A stretch of 64,000 bases of DNA from Parazoarcus communis SWub3 = DSM 12120 (GTDB lineage: Bacteria > Pseudomonadota > Gammaproteobacteria > Burkholderiales > Rhodocyclaceae): contig NZ_QKOE01000001.1 in assembly GCF_003226565.1 (NCBI RefSeq), positions 248,001-312,000 on the forward strand, given 5' to 3'. The position numbers were made by a program, and so were the translations under genes. Of the stretch, positions 55,625 through 64,000 are shown piece by piece (the stretch's first letter is position 1; each line of letters opens with the position of its first letter). The notes under the pieces were generated by a model. It had not been told where the DNA came from. It did no database searches and saw only the letters and a list, made by a program, of their open reading frames with translations.

Positions 55625-56791
55625 ATGAGCAATACTTTTCTCTTTACCTCCGAGTCGGTCTCGGAAGGCCATCCCGACAAGGTTGCCGACCAGATCTCCG
55701 ACGGCATCCTGGATGCCATCCTCGCCGAGGATCCGCACGCCCGCGTCGCCTGCGAAACCCTGGTCTCGACCGGCCTCGTCGTGATCTCGGGCGAAATCAC
55801 TACCAGCGCGCACCCCAATTATCGCGAAACCGCGCAGGAGGTCGTCCGCCGCATCGGTTACGACAACTCCGACATCGGCTTCGACTACAAATCCTGCGCC
55901 ATCCTCACCGCGATCAACCGGCAATCCCCGGACATCGCCCAGGGGGTCAATGAGGGCGAAGGCCTGGACCTGGATCAGGGCGCTGGCGACCAGGGCCTGA
56001 TGTTCGGCTACGCCTGCAACGAAACCCCCAGCCTGATGCCACTGCCGATCTACTACGCGCACCGCATCATGCAGCGCCAGGCCGAAGTCCGTAAGGATGG
56101 CCGCCTGCCGTGGTTGCGCCCGGACGCCAAGAGCCAACTCACGGTCAAGTATGTGGACGGCAAGCCCGTCGCAATCGACACTGTCGTGGTCTCCACCCAG
56201 CACAACCCGGAAGTCTCGCACGCACAAATCGCAGAGGCGGTGATCGAAGAGGTGATCAAACCTGTCCTGCCCAAGGAGTTGCTGCATGGCGAAGTGCGCT
56301 ACCTGATCAACCCGACCGGCCGTTTCGTCATCGGTGGCCCGCACGGTGACTGCGGGCTGACCGGACGCAAGATCATCGTCGACACCTACGGCGGAGCGGC
56401 TCACCACGGCGGTGGTGCGTTCTCCGGCAAGGACCCCTCCAAGGTCGACCGCTCGGCCGCCTATGCCGGACGCTATGTTGCCAAGAACGTCGTGGCCGCC
56501 GGGCTGGCTGACAAGTGCGAAGTTCAGGTCGCCTACGCCATCGGCGTAGCCAAGCCAGTGTCCCTGATGGTCAATACCTTCGGCACCGGCAAGATCTCGG
56601 ACGACCGGATCGTCGAGTTGATCCAGGCCCACTTCGACCTGCGCCCGAAGGCCATCATCCAGACGCTGGACCTGCTGCGCCCGATCTACTCGCGCACGGC
56701 CGCCTATGGTCACTTTGGCCGCGACGAGCCGGGCTTCACCTGGGAGCAGACCGACAAGGCTGCCGCGTTGCGTTCGGACGCCGGACTCTAA
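55625..56791 (+). CDS. metK: S-adenosylmethionine synthetase
   Basis: This cytoplasmic tetrameric enzyme makes SAM from methionine and ATP. The 388 residues match the family. Signatures are [11 protein letters not shown] at the N-terminus (ATP/Mg site), [12 protein letters not shown] near residue 120, [14 protein letters not shown] near residue 240 and the [16 protein letters not shown] loop. AGGAG lies seven bases before ATG 55625. The frame is open through the leader to 55487, but that region is a structured leader and is not coding. Confidence 0.97.
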   Translation: MSNTFLFTSESVSEGHPDKVADQISDGILDAILAEDPHARVACETLVSTGLVVISGEITTSAHPNYRETAQEVVRRIGYDNSDIGFDYKSCAILTAINRQSPDIAQGVNEGEGLDLDQGAGDQGLMFGYACNETPSLMPLPIYYAHRIMQRQAEVRKDGRLPWLRPDAKSQLTVKYVDGKPVAIDTVVVSTQHNPEVSHAQIAEAVIEEVIKPVLPKELLHGEVRYLINPTGRFVIGGPHGDCGLTGRKIIVDTYGGAAHHGGGAFSGKDPSKVDRSAAYAGRYVAKNVVAAGLADKCEVQVAYAIGVAKPVSLMVNTFGTGKISDDRIVELIQAHFDLRPKAIIQTLDLLRPIYSRTAAYGHFGRDEPGFTWEQTDKAAALRSDAGL

Positions 56792-56816
56792 TCATCAATC
56801 AAGCTGACACATCTTG

Positions 56817-56847
56817 TGCACGGAGGGCCCGGAAGTGCCCCCGTGCA
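56817..56847 (+). terminator. Hairpin after metK
   Basis: TGCACGG (56817-56823) pairs with CCGTGCA (56841-56847), with an inner GGG/CCC extension, 25 bases downstream of the metK stop. It is the likely end of the metK transcript. The T-tract is poor. Confidence 0.6.
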
Positions 56848-56930
56848 TTCAGCAAAAAACAGGCTCAACCGCTCATCGACCGGGCAGCCTGTGCACCAGA
56901 TAACCGAACCCATTCCGAGCTCGCCCCCTC

Positions 56931-58013
56931 ATGCTCCAGCACGCCCTATTTTTTGCACTTGGTCTGATCACCCTGGTCATTGGCGCCGATGCGCTTGTCC
57001 GCGGTGCTTCGCGCCTTGCGGTGTCATTCGGCATTTCGCCCTTGGTGGTCGGCCTGACGGTGGTCGCATTCGGCACCAGCGCGCCGGAAATGGCGGTGTC
57101 GGTCGGTTCGGCAATCAACGGCAATGTCGATATCGCCATCGGCAATGTGGTTGGCAGCAACATCGCCAACATCTTGCTGATCCTTGGCGCCTGCGCCCTG
57201 ATCGCACCCTTGCTGGTTGCCGAACAGATCATCCGGCAGGAGATTCCGATCATGATCGGTGCCTCCGCCCTGCTTTTGGTCATGGCGCTGGATGGCGACA
57301 TTGGCCGGCTTGAGGCGGCCATCCTGTTCGGTCTGGTCATTGCCTACACCGTCTTCCTGATCCAGCAGTCACGCAAGGCGTCGAAAGCCACTGCAGACGA
57401 GTTCGCCAACGAGATTCCGACCAGCGACTGGGACCGCCACTGGTCGGTACAGACCCTGCTCGTGGTGGTCGGACTCGGCATGCTGGTACTGGGCGCCGAC
57501 TGGCTGGTGCAGTCAGCCGTAGCCATCGCCCGTATTTACGGCGTCAGCGATCTGGTCATCGGCTTGACCGTGGTGGCCGTTGGTACCTCGATGCCCGAAC
57601 TTGTCACCTCCATCGTTGCCGCGTTCCGGGGACAACGCGACATCGCGGTTGGCAATGTCGTCGGCAGCAACATGTTCAACATCTGCGCAGTCCTTGGCGT
57701 TACCGGGCTGATCTCACCCATCGGGCTGCCGGTTTCCGAAGCTGCACGCCACTTTGACCTGTGGGTGATGCTGGCGGTGGCGTTTGCCTGTCTGCCGATC
57801 ATGATCACTGGGCGCGAAATTGCACGCTGGGAGGGCGGCGTATTTCTGGGCTATTACGCCGCCTACACCGCCTGGCTGATTCTTGCCTCACAGAAGCACG
57901 CTAGCCTGGCAACGTTCTCCACGGCCATGATCAGCTACGTGCTACCGCTGACTTTGATCACGCTGGTAGTCAGCATGGTGCGGCACAACGGCCATAAATC
58001 ATCGTCAGATTAA
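56931..58013 (+). CDS. Calcium/sodium antiporter, CaxA/YrbG family
   Basis: This inner-membrane cation antiporter of 360 residues has about ten helices arranged as two homologous halves. Each half carries an alpha-repeat: GLTVVAFGTSAPEMAVS (about 36-55) and GLTVVAVGTSMPELVTS (about 210-226), both followed by an AIGNVVGSN or AVGNVVGSN segment. These GTSxPE motifs place the Ca2+-binding glutamates. It stands alone between the metK and 58019 hairpins. Confidence 0.93.
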   Translation: MLQHALFFALGLITLVIGADALVRGASRLAVSFGISPLVVGLTVVAFGTSAPEMAVSVGSAINGNVDIAIGNVVGSNIANILLILGACALIAPLLVAEQIIRQEIPIMIGASALLLVMALDGDIGRLEAAILFGLVIAYTVFLIQQSRKASKATADEFANEIPTSDWDRHWSVQTLLVVVGLGMLVLGADWLVQSAVAIARIYGVSDLVIGLTVVAVGTSMPELVTSIVAAFRGQRDIAVGNVVGSNMFNICAVLGVTGLISPIGLPVSEAARHFDLWVMLAVAFACLPIMITGREIARWEGGVFLGYYAAYTAWLILASQKHASLATFSTAMISYVLPLTLITLVVSMVRHNGHKSSSD

Positions 58014-58018
58014 AGTCT

Positions 58019-58045
58019 CCAGAGTGCCGTTTGCCGGCGCTCTGG
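58019..58045. terminator. Hairpin between the antiporter and lipoprotein genes
   Basis: CCAGAGTGCCG (58019-58029) pairs with CGGCGCTCTGG (58035-58045), an 11-bp stem with one G-T pair. It lies between two convergent genes and can end either transcript. Confidence 0.6.
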
Positions 58046-58079
58046 ACGCTATGACCATCCCCAGCAGATCATCTTGCTC

Positions 58080-58658
58080 TTACTGGAATGTGGACATCTT
58101 TTCCCCTGCGCCTTGAAAAGGCCCCAGAGGGTTGCGGCTGACACTGATCTCCTGAATATTCGGCTGCCCCGACCACTGCTTGAAAACCACCGTATCGTCG
58201 ACCAGTACAAACAAGGCTTTGAAGCGCCACCCCTTGATGGACGTCTCGCGGCGGAAATTCAGGAAATCTGTCCAGAAGTTGCCCGTACGATCACGTCTAA
58301 TTCGGGTCTCCTCAAGCGAATACCCCACACACCGGTCCTGTGCCTGAATGCATGCACGAATGCCCGCAGGCAATTCGACACCCGCAACCAGACTCTCGCG
58401 GGGCAAGGTGGCATTGGCAATCTCGGAGTAATTGAGAATCTGCACGTTAGGCCGAGTCGTTGGATCAAAGCCCAGGCCGTGCACCCTTGCGCGATCAGTT
58501 TGCCCCGGAATCACAAGATCGTAGGCTGCCTTGACCTCCTCGAAATCATGCCATGGCGACACCGTTTTCTGGTCCGCCTTTGGCAGCATACTGCTACATC
58601 CGCCGACCAGTAGCGTAAAACACATCAAGCCCGCCAACTGCTTTTTTTTCTCATTCAT
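58080..58658 (-). CDS. Predicted lipoprotein, unknown function
   Basis: This 192-residue protein has a lipoprotein signal with lipobox LVGGC (Cys near residue 21). The Ser after the Cys predicts an outer-membrane location. The remainder is a mixed alpha/beta globular domain with a SPWHDFEEVKAAYD segment and a C-terminal NPLGPFQ motif. I cannot assign its function. ATG 58658 is preceded by a strong GGAG/GGGGG-rich stretch. It diverges from ahcY. Confidence 0.8.
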   Translation of the reverse strand: MNEKKKQLAGLMCFTLLVGGCSSMLPKADQKTVSPWHDFEEVKAAYDLVIPGQTDRARVHGLGFDPTTRPNVQILNYSEIANATLPRESLVAGVELPAGIRACIQAQDRCVGYSLEETRIRRDRTGNFWTDFLNFRRETSIKGWRFKALFVLVDDTVVFKQWSGQPNIQEISVSRNPLGPFQGAGEKMSTFQ

Positions 58659-58787
58659 GGCGCCCCCTTCTCCTTCTAACAGGCAAACTCGGACCCCTGT
58701 CACGGAGTGAGCTGCGCTACCAAAGTAGAACATCGGACGACACGCCCCCTTTGTGCAGCAAATACTGGCCCTCGCCCGAACTATGGC

Positions 58788-58793
58788 TATAAT
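58788..58793 (+). promoter_or_regulatory. -10 element for the SAH riboswitch/ahcY transcript
   Basis: A perfect TATAAT ends eight bases before the first riboswitch base. No strong -35 box is visible at 16-18 bp, so activation or an atypical -35 is possible. The position fits a transcript that starts at the 5' edge of the aptamer. Confidence 0.55.
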
Positions 58794-58800
58794 TCGCCTA

Positions 58801-58896
58801 ACCGAGGAGCGCTGCAAGATCTTTCATCCCAGGCTCGGTCATTTTGGAACTGCGCTCACCTAAACCCGTGCCGGGCACGGGGTGTTCAGGTGAGCC
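58801..58896 (+). promoter_or_regulatory. S-adenosylhomocysteine (SAH) riboswitch
   Basis: The RNA carries the conserved ACCGAGGAGCGCTGCAA core, followed by CCAGGCTCGG and a GCGCTCACC segment, as in the SAH riboswitch class found ahead of ahcY in beta- and gammaproteobacteria. The base pairs are CCGAG (58802-58806) with CTCGG (58834-58838); GAGCGC (58807-58812) with GCGCTC (58852-58857); and GCTCACCT (58854-58861) with AGGTGAGC (58888-58895), which has an inner CCCGTGCC/GGGCACGGG hairpin. SAH binding is known in this class to switch ahcY on. The aptamer ends 43 bases before the ATG. Confidence 0.9.
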
Positions 58897-58938
58897 CACC
58901 ACACCACCCCCTCCCGGCCACACGTTCAAGGAAACGAC

Positions 58939-60366
58939 ATGAACTCTGTGGCTGATCAAAGCTTTAGCGACTTCGTCATTGCCGATCTGACCCTTGCCGA
59001 CTGGGGCCGCAAGGAAATCAAGATTGCTGAAACCGAGATGCCGGGCCTGATGGCGATCCGCGAGGAATACGCCGCCAGCCTGCCGCTGAAGGGCGCACGC
59101 ATCACCGGCTCGCTGCACATGACGATCCAGACCGCGGTGCTGATCGAGACGCTGACCGCGCTCGGTGCCGAGGTACGCTGGGCCTCGTGCAACATCTTCT
59201 CGACCCAGGATCATGCCGCAGCGGCGATTGCCGCTCAGGGTATTCCGGTATTTGCGGTCAAGGGCGAGTCGCTGACCGACTACTGGGATTACACCCACCG
59301 CATCTTCGAATGGCCGGCCAATGGTAGTGAGCCGGTGTACTCGAACATGATCCTCGACGATGGCGGCGACGCCACCCTGCTGCTGCATCTCGGCGCCCGC
59401 GCAGAAAAGGACCTCTCGGTACTCGCCAAGCCGGGTTCGGAAGAGGAAACCATTCTCTTCGCTGCGATCAAGGCCAAGCTGGCCACCGACCCAACCTGGT
59501 ACTCCACCCGCCTGACACAGATCAAGGGCGTCACCGAGGAGACCACCACCGGCGTGCATCGTCTGTACCAGATGCACCAGCGTGGCGAACTGAAGTTCCC
59601 GGCAATCAACGTCAATGACTCGGTCACCAAGTCCAAGTTCGACAACCTGTATGGCTGCCGCGAGTCCTTGGTTGACGGTATCAAGCGCGCCACCGACGTG
59701 ATGATCGCAGGCAAGATCGCGGTGGTTTGCGGCTACGGCGACGTCGGCAAGGGCTCGGCCCAGGCCCTGCGTGCGCTCTCGGCCCAGGTGTGGGTCACCG
59801 AGATTGACCCGATCTGCGCCCTTCAGGCGGCGATGGAAGGCTACCGTGTGGTCACCATGGAGTACGCGGCCGACAAGGCCGACATCTTCGTGACGACCAC
59901 CGGTAACTACCATGTGATCACCCATGACCACATGGTCGCGATGAAGAACAATGCCATCGTCTGCAATATCGGCCACTTCGACAACGAGATCGATGTCGCC
60001 TCGCTCGAGCAGTACCAGTGGGAGGAGATCAAGCCGCAGGTCGATCACGTCATTTTCCCCGATGGCAAGCGCATCATCCTGCTTGCCAAGGGCCGCCTGG
60101 TGAACCTGGGCTGCGGTACCGGCCATCCGTCCTACGTGATGTCGTCGAGTTTCGCCAACCAGACCATCGCGCAAATCGAACTCTACTCCCGGACCGCCGA
60201 CTACCCGGTGGGCGTCTACACCCTGCCCAAGCACCTGGATGAAAAGGTCGCCCGCCTGCAGTTGAAGACACTCAACGCCCAGTTGTCGGTACTTCGCCCG
60301 GAACAAGCCGCCTACATAGGCGTACCGGTCGAAGGCCCGTACAAGAGCGAGCACTACCGCTACTGA
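58939..60366 (+). CDS. ahcY: S-adenosylhomocysteine hydrolase
   Basis: This cytoplasmic NAD-dependent enzyme splits SAH, the inhibitory product of methyltransferases, into adenosine and homocysteine. The 475 residues match the bacterial long form. The NAD loop is [10 protein letters not shown] from G265. Other signatures are the [15 protein letters not shown] segment, [13 protein letters not shown] with the catalytic Lys and Asp, and the C-terminal KSEHYRY. It is controlled by the SAH riboswitch and ends in the 60372-60404 hairpin. Confidence 0.97.
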   Translation: MNSVADQSFSDFVIADLTLADWGRKEIKIAETEMPGLMAIREEYAASLPLKGARITGSLHMTIQTAVLIETLTALGAEVRWASCNIFSTQDHAAAAIAAQGIPVFAVKGESLTDYWDYTHRIFEWPANGSEPVYSNMILDDGGDATLLLHLGARAEKDLSVLAKPGSEEETILFAAIKAKLATDPTWYSTRLTQIKGVTEETTTGVHRLYQMHQRGELKFPAINVNDSVTKSKFDNLYGCRESLVDGIKRATDVMIAGKIAVVCGYGDVGKGSAQALRALSAQVWVTEIDPICALQAAMEGYRVVTMEYAADKADIFVTTTGNYHVITHDHMVAMKNNAIVCNIGHFDNEIDVASLEQYQWEEIKPQVDHVIFPDGKRIILLAKGRLVNLGCGTGHPSYVMSSSFANQTIAQIELYSRTADYPVGVYTLPKHLDEKVARLQLKTLNAQLSVLRPEQAAYIGVPVEGPYKSEHYRY

Positions 60367-60371
60367 TCGGT

Positions 60372-60404
60372 AAGCCGTTCCGCAGCAATGCTGCGGAACG
60401 GCTT
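60372..60404 (+). terminator. Strong intrinsic-type hairpin after ahcY
   Basis: The 16-base arm AAGCCGTTCCGCAGCA (60372-60387) and its exact complement (60389-60404) flank a single A. It is followed by only TT in the arm and TTG, so U-tract support is weak, but the stem is the longest in the window. It separates ahcY from tlyA/metF. Confidence 0.75.
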
Positions 60405-60564
60405 GCCGGCGGTCTGGACGCAAACGACAATGGATCTGTGACGCTCCCGGGAACGGGCATGCGCGTTACATTCGTGCAGAAGCCCTACAGCCCGCCAGCT
60501 ACATTAGCCCGCATCATGGCGAGCTGAATCCAAACCGGCAGGCAACAGCAAGGCACCTTCACCC

Positions 60565-61398
60565 ATGTCCATGAACTCCTTCCACCGGCGCCAGAGTCGC
60601 CCGGCCACCTCGCCGCCCCCCCCGCCGGCGGTCTCCGACCGGGGCCTGCCACGTGCTGACCAGTTGCTCGTACAGCAAGGACTGGCCGCTTCGCGGACGG
60701 CTGCGCGACTGCTGATCGAAGCGGGCCGGGTCAGTGCCGATGGGGCAGTGGTGAGCAAGCCGGCGCAAACGCTGCTGCCATCTGCGGTGATCATTATCCA
60801 GGCGGACCCAGGCGACCGCTACGTTTCGCGTGGCGGCCTGAAGCTGGCCGGCGCCCTGACCACCAGCGGCCTGAACCCAAATGGACAAATCTGCCTGGAC
60901 ATCGGCCAATCCACCGGCGGTTTCAGTGACTGCCTGCTGCAAGCCGGCGCGAGCAAGGTTGTCGGGGTCGAGGTCGGTCATGGGCAGTTGCACCCACGTC
61001 TTGCCACCGAGCCGCGCTGCCTGACACTGGAGGGCCTCAATGCCCGTCACCTGGTGGCAAGCGACCTTGGCCAGGACTATCCGCCCGGCGGCTTCAAGCT
61101 GATCGTCTGCGATGCCAGCTTCATCTCGCTGACCTTGCTGCTACCGCAGTGGCCAGCACTGCTGGCGACCGATGGCGACATCCTGGCCCTGGTGAAACCC
61201 CAATTCGAAGTGGGGCCGCGAGGGCTCTCCAAAGGTGGCATCGTGCGCGATGCAAGCCTGTACGTCGACGTCGAACACAAGCTGCGCAGTGCCGCAGCAA
61301 ACTGCGGGCTGAAGGTTCTGGGCTGGTTCGACTCTCCCATCACCGGCACCGATGGCAACCGCGAATTCTTCATCTGGATGCGACATGCACAACACTGA
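60565..61398 (+). CDS. tlyA: TlyA-family RNA 2'-O-methyltransferase
   Basis: This 277-residue protein couples an S4 RNA-binding domain (about 28-80, RADQLLVQQGLAASRTAARLL) to an FtsJ-like methyltransferase domain with the SAM motif IGQSTGGFSD, where many relatives have GASTGG, and the CDASFISL segment. In mycobacteria TlyA methylates 16S and 23S rRNA and determines capreomycin sensitivity; the target here is untested. Its end overlaps the start of metF by 14 bases, which indicates one transcript. Its first residues are uncertain: the first ~25 are Ser/Pro-rich. Confidence 0.87.
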   Translation: MSMNSFHRRQSRPATSPPPPPAVSDRGLPRADQLLVQQGLAASRTAARLLIEAGRVSADGAVVSKPAQTLLPSAVIIIQADPGDRYVSRGGLKLAGALTTSGLNPNGQICLDIGQSTGGFSDCLLQAGASKVVGVEVGHGQLHPRLATEPRCLTLEGLNARHLVASDLGQDYPPGGFKLIVCDASFISLTLLLPQWPALLATDGDILALVKPQFEVGPRGLSKGGIVRDASLYVDVEHKLRSAAANCGLKVLGWFDSPITGTDGNREFFIWMRHAQH

Positions 61399-62218
61399 AC
61401 TTTCCATCGAATTCTTCCCCCCGCAGACCTCGGAGGGCGCCGAGAAGCTGCGCGGCGTCCGTGCGCAACTTGCCGAGCTCAAGCCCAGTTTCTTCTCGGT
61501 CACCTATGGCGCGGGCGGCTCGACCCGTGAGCGCACATTTGCCACCGTCAAGGAAATTGCCGCCAGCGGTTGTGAGGCGGCGCCACACCTGTCGTGCATC
61601 GGCTCGACCCGTGACGGTATCCGCGAGATCCTCAACGAATACGCCGAAGCCGGCATCCGCCGCATCGTCGCGCTGCGTGGCGACCTACCCTCCGGCGTAG
61701 GCGACCCCGGCGAGTTTCGCTACGCCAACGAACTGGTGGCCTTCATCCGCAGTGAAACCGGCAACCGCTTCCGCATCGAAGTCGCCGCCTACCCCGAGTG
61801 GCACCCGCAGGCCCGGAGTCCGCGTGACGACCTGCTTGCCTTCAAACGCAAGGCCGACGCCGGCGCAGACTCCGCGATCACCCAGTACTTCTACAATCTG
61901 GATGCCTATCTGCACTTTGTTGACGAGGTTCGCGCCATGGGTGTGGACATCCCGATCGTACCCGGCATCATGCCCATTGCCAGCTTCTCCAAACTCGCCC
62001 GCTTCTCCGACGCCTGCGGCGCGGAGATTCCGCGCTGGATGCGCAAGAAATTCGAGGCCTACGGTGACGATGCCGACTCGATCCGCGCTTTCGGTCTGGA
62101 TGTGGTTACCGAGATGTGCGAAAAGCTGCTGGCAGCCGGCGTACCTGGCCTGCACTTTTACAGCATGAACCAGGCTGCGCTGACCACCGAGATCTGCAAG
62201 CGCCTGAAACTGGCCTGA
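61385..62218 (+). CDS. metF: 5,10-methylenetetrahydrofolate reductase
   Basis: This FAD enzyme reduces methylene-THF to methyl-THF, providing the methyl group for homocysteine remethylation. The 277 residues form a TIM barrel with ELSIEFFPPQT at the start (catalytic Glu), the PHLSCIGSTRDGI segment, RGDLPSG and the SAITQYFYN motif. ATG 61385 overlaps the end of tlyA. With metK and ahcY it completes three steps of the activated-methyl cycle in a 6.6-kb stretch; methionine synthase is not in view. Confidence 0.95.
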   Translation: MHNTELSIEFFPPQTSEGAEKLRGVRAQLAELKPSFFSVTYGAGGSTRERTFATVKEIAASGCEAAPHLSCIGSTRDGIREILNEYAEAGIRRIVALRGDLPSGVGDPGEFRYANELVAFIRSETGNRFRIEVAAYPEWHPQARSPRDDLLAFKRKADAGADSAITQYFYNLDAYLHFVDEVRAMGVDIPIVPGIMPIASFSKLARFSDACGAEIPRWMRKKFEAYGDDADSIRAFGLDVVTEMCEKLLAAGVPGLHFYSMNQAALTTEICKRLKLA

Positions 62219-62228
62219 TCACTCACCT

Positions 62229-62268
62229 GCATGCCGGTCCGCCATGCACCTGCGGCCGACCGGCATGC
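62229..62268. terminator. Hairpin between metF and the EamA gene
   Basis: GCATGCCGGT (62229-62238) pairs perfectly with ACCGGCATGC (62259-62268) over a 20-base loop. It lies in the 53-bp gap between convergent genes and may serve both. Confidence 0.6.
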
Positions 62269-62271
62269 TGT

Positions 62272-63183
62272 TCAGCCCGCCCGCTGCCGTGCCATCACCA
62301 CGACCCCGGCGATGACCATCGCCGTCCCGGCCATCTGCGCGACACCGATGGCCTCATCCAGCAGCAACCAACCCAGAAACAGCGTGATCACCGGCCCCAA
62401 TGTGCCCGTGAGCGACACCGGCCCGGCCCCCAGACGACGAATCGCCTCGGACACCATCCACACCGGCCCTACCGTACTGAACACCGCCATGGCCAGCGCC
62501 AATCCGTGAACCTGCCAGGGCTGATCCAGCGCCGCCAGCGGACGCATCACGAAGAACTGCGCGAGGCTGAAGGCACAGGCGAAGGTACTGGCATAGGCAG
62601 TCACCCGCGCCGACCCCAGCCGGCCGACGACCTGGCCGTTACCCATCAGGTAAAGCGCGTAACTGAGCGCACTACCGAACACCAAGATACAGCCCAGCAG
62701 CACGTCACTCAGTTCGCCAGACACTTTCAGATCGTGCCCCACCGCCAGGCCGATGCCCAGATAGGACAGACCCAGCGCCAGCAGCATCCGGCGGGTGATG
62801 GGTTTGCCGAGAAACAGCGCCGACAACACGATGACCAGGGTCGGATACAGGAACAGGATCAGGCGCTCAAGCGCCGCGGTGATGTAGGCCAGACCAAGAA
62901 AATCCAGATAACTCGCCAGGTAATAGCCAAAGATGCCAAGTGCCGCCATCGCACCCCAGTCTCGCCCGGACAAAGGCAAGGCGGCATGACGCGCGGCCAC
63001 CACCCCCATCACCAGGAAAAAAGGCAAGGAGAACGCCATGCGCAGGGCGAGCAGGGTTTCTGCGTCCACCCCATGACGATAGGCGAGCTTGACCAGGATG
63101 GCCTTGAACGAGAAGCCTACCGCCCCGATCAGCGCGAATACCAGGCCGATCGCCGCCGCCCTGCCTGCTGCCTGCCCCGTCAT
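62272..63183 (-). CDS. EamA/DMT-family transporter
   Basis: This inner-membrane exporter of 303 residues has ten hydrophobic helices in two EamA repeats (about 12-145 and 160-295). The motif AYITAALERLILFLYPTLVIVLSA at the end of the first repeat is characteristic, as is GAGPVSLTGTLGPVITLFLGW in the second. The substrate is unknown (metabolites or amino acids are typical). ATG 63183 gives a short hydrophilic start; the frame extends to 63243. Confidence 0.9.
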   Translation of the reverse strand: MTGQAAGRAAAIGLVFALIGAVGFSFKAILVKLAYRHGVDAETLLALRMAFSLPFFLVMGVVAARHAALPLSGRDWGAMAALGIFGYYLASYLDFLGLAYITAALERLILFLYPTLVIVLSALFLGKPITRRMLLALGLSYLGIGLAVGHDLKVSGELSDVLLGCILVFGSALSYALYLMGNGQVVGRLGSARVTAYASTFACAFSLAQFFVMRPLAALDQPWQVHGLALAMAVFSTVGPVWMVSEAIRRLGAGPVSLTGTLGPVITLFLGWLLLDEAIGVAQMAGTAMVIAGVVVMARQRAG

Positions 63184-63298
63184 GACGCCACCCCGAATAT
63201 GTACCGAACCCGCGATTAAGCCAGCGGATGCTGCAGGGCACAAGCATCAATATGGACTCGCCCCTCCAGTACGCTGCCTGCAACCGCAGCGTTGTACG

Positions 63299-64000
63299 TC
63301 AGCGCAAGGTACGCTGCACCAAGGCCACGATGGCGACCACCACGCACACCGCCGCCATGCCGAGCAGGATCTCCCCCGTCGCCTGCGTCACCGCCACCTG
63401 ATGCAACAGGGGCGCACCGACTTCCGGCGCCGACTGCTTCAGGGCGCTCTGCGCCAGTTGGGTCCCCTGGTGAAACTGCAGCACCGCAACACCGGTTCCG
63501 AGCGCATTGACGATCTCACGGACGATATTCTTGAAGGCGTAGGCGTGGGCGAAATCCTCGGTCGGCATATCGACAAAGGTCATCATCGCCACCTGCAGCA
63601 ACACCAGTACCGGCATCGCCCCCTGCAGCAGGATCGCCGGCAGCACCGCTGCAGCACCTGCCCCGGGGCGGGCCGCCAGACTCATCAGCACAAAGGCCGC
63701 AGCAAGCCCGACATAGCCCAGCGCAATGTAGCGGCGTTTGCGCATCAGCCGCGGCAGCAGCAGGTGAAAGACGACCACCGCAAACAAGGTCACCGCCGCA
63801 CCAAGTGACAGCAGACCGCCGACCTTCGCCAGATCAAAGCCCAGCCCCTGAACCAGGAAGGCCGGAATCAGGAAATTCCAGTACCCGGAAATCAGGTAAA
63901 ACAAGGCATAGAAGCCCAGACCAACCAGATAACGCCGGCTGAGCAGGCGACCAGGATCGAGCCACGGGTCGGGATGCCGGCGAAAGCGCCGCATCATGAC
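63299..64000 (-). CDS. MFS transporter, C-terminal part (runs off the window)
   Basis: About 233 residues with six hydrophobic helices are visible. The segment at the window edge is a basic inter-domain loop (RRFRRHPDPW), which is normally the middle of an MFS protein, so the start lies beyond 64000 and the ATG at 63997 is internal. The layout resembles the second half of a 12- or 14-helix drug/H+ antiporter. The substrate is unknown. Confidence 0.8.
   Translation of the reverse strand, partial: VMMRRFRRHPDPWLDPGRLLSRRYLVGLGFYALFYLISGYWNFLIPAFLVQGLGFDLAKVGGLLSLGAAVTLFAVVVFHLLLPRLMRKRRYIALGYVGLAAAFVLMSLAARPGAGAAAVLPAILLQGAMPVLVLLQVAMMTFVDMPTEDFAHAYAFKNIVREIVNALGTGVAVLQFHQGTQLAQSALKQSAPEVGAPLLHQVAVTQATGEILLGMAAVCVVVAIVALVQRTLR

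Overview
The window is a 64 kb piece of a GC-rich bacterial chromosome, almost entirely protein-coding on both strands, with short intergenic gaps (the longest, upstream of ahcY, is about 280 bases; no gene-free stretch exceeds 300). The gene set points to a betaproteobacterium, most likely Rhodocyclales (Azoarcus/Thauera/Aromatoleum type): tandem BPSS1780-type membrane proteins, DUF1840, DUF2782, a MidA-type methyltransferase, FolM, a DUF3683 dehydrogenase and an S-adenosylhomocysteine riboswitch in front of ahcY. This placement is inference from gene content; no 16S gene is present. I found no tRNA, rRNA, insertion sequence, prophage or CRISPR array.

Layout. 1-4.5 kb: ilvA, then a periplasmic amino-acid-type binding protein followed at 20 bp by a membrane PAS-GGDEF diguanylate cyclase. 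4.6-16.6 kb: a small membrane protein, 5-formyl-THF cyclo-ligase, lytic transglycosylase, an NDUFA9-like SDR, CCA-adding enzyme, DUF2905, glutathione S-transferase coupled to an alpha/beta hydrolase, a MidA-like methyltransferase, FolM, TtcA, a cyclase-like/FHA protein and a PsiF-repeat protein. 16.8-24.8 kb: RidA, a 1289-residue FAD/Fe-S dehydrogenase, and a sirtuin translationally coupled to an orphan molybdopterin oxidoreductase. 24.1-30.5 kb: nucleotide metabolism and salvage (pyrE, uraA, upp, hpt), exonuclease III and a YqjD-YqjE-YqjK-like membrane trio. 30.5-33.9 kb: NodU-type carbamoyltransferase, PglC-size phosphoglycosyl transferase and a nucleotide-sugar SDR, probably the edge of a polysaccharide locus. 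34-45.8 kb: polA, a LOG-family protein, DUF2782, a uracil/hypoxanthine-DNA glycosylase, thrB, two BPSS1780-type proteins, then a packed block nadD-rsfS-rlmH-maf-rng-prenyltransferase-HAD. 46.5-48.9 kb: ruvA, ruvB and two small membrane proteins. 48.9-55.4 kb (minus strand): rlmI, a winged-helix protein, xerC-DUF484-dapF, and two LpxL-type acyltransferases. 55.4-62.2 kb: the activated-methyl cycle, metK, ahcY and metF, with a CaxA/YrbG antiporter, a lipoprotein and tlyA interspersed. 62.3-64 kb: an EamA transporter and the C-terminal half of an MFS transporter that runs off the end.

The best regulatory material is in the methyl-cycle region. ahcY has a recognisable SAH riboswitch. metK has a strong promoter followed by a roughly 160-nt leader containing two mutually exclusive stems, one with terminator character, that I cannot match to a riboswitch class I know. 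Other points worth following are the binding-protein/diguanylate-cyclase pair, the degenerate cyclase-FHA fusion and the sirtuin/molybdoenzyme pair. Most of the window is ordinary housekeeping sequence, and I do not see a clearly new multi-gene system.
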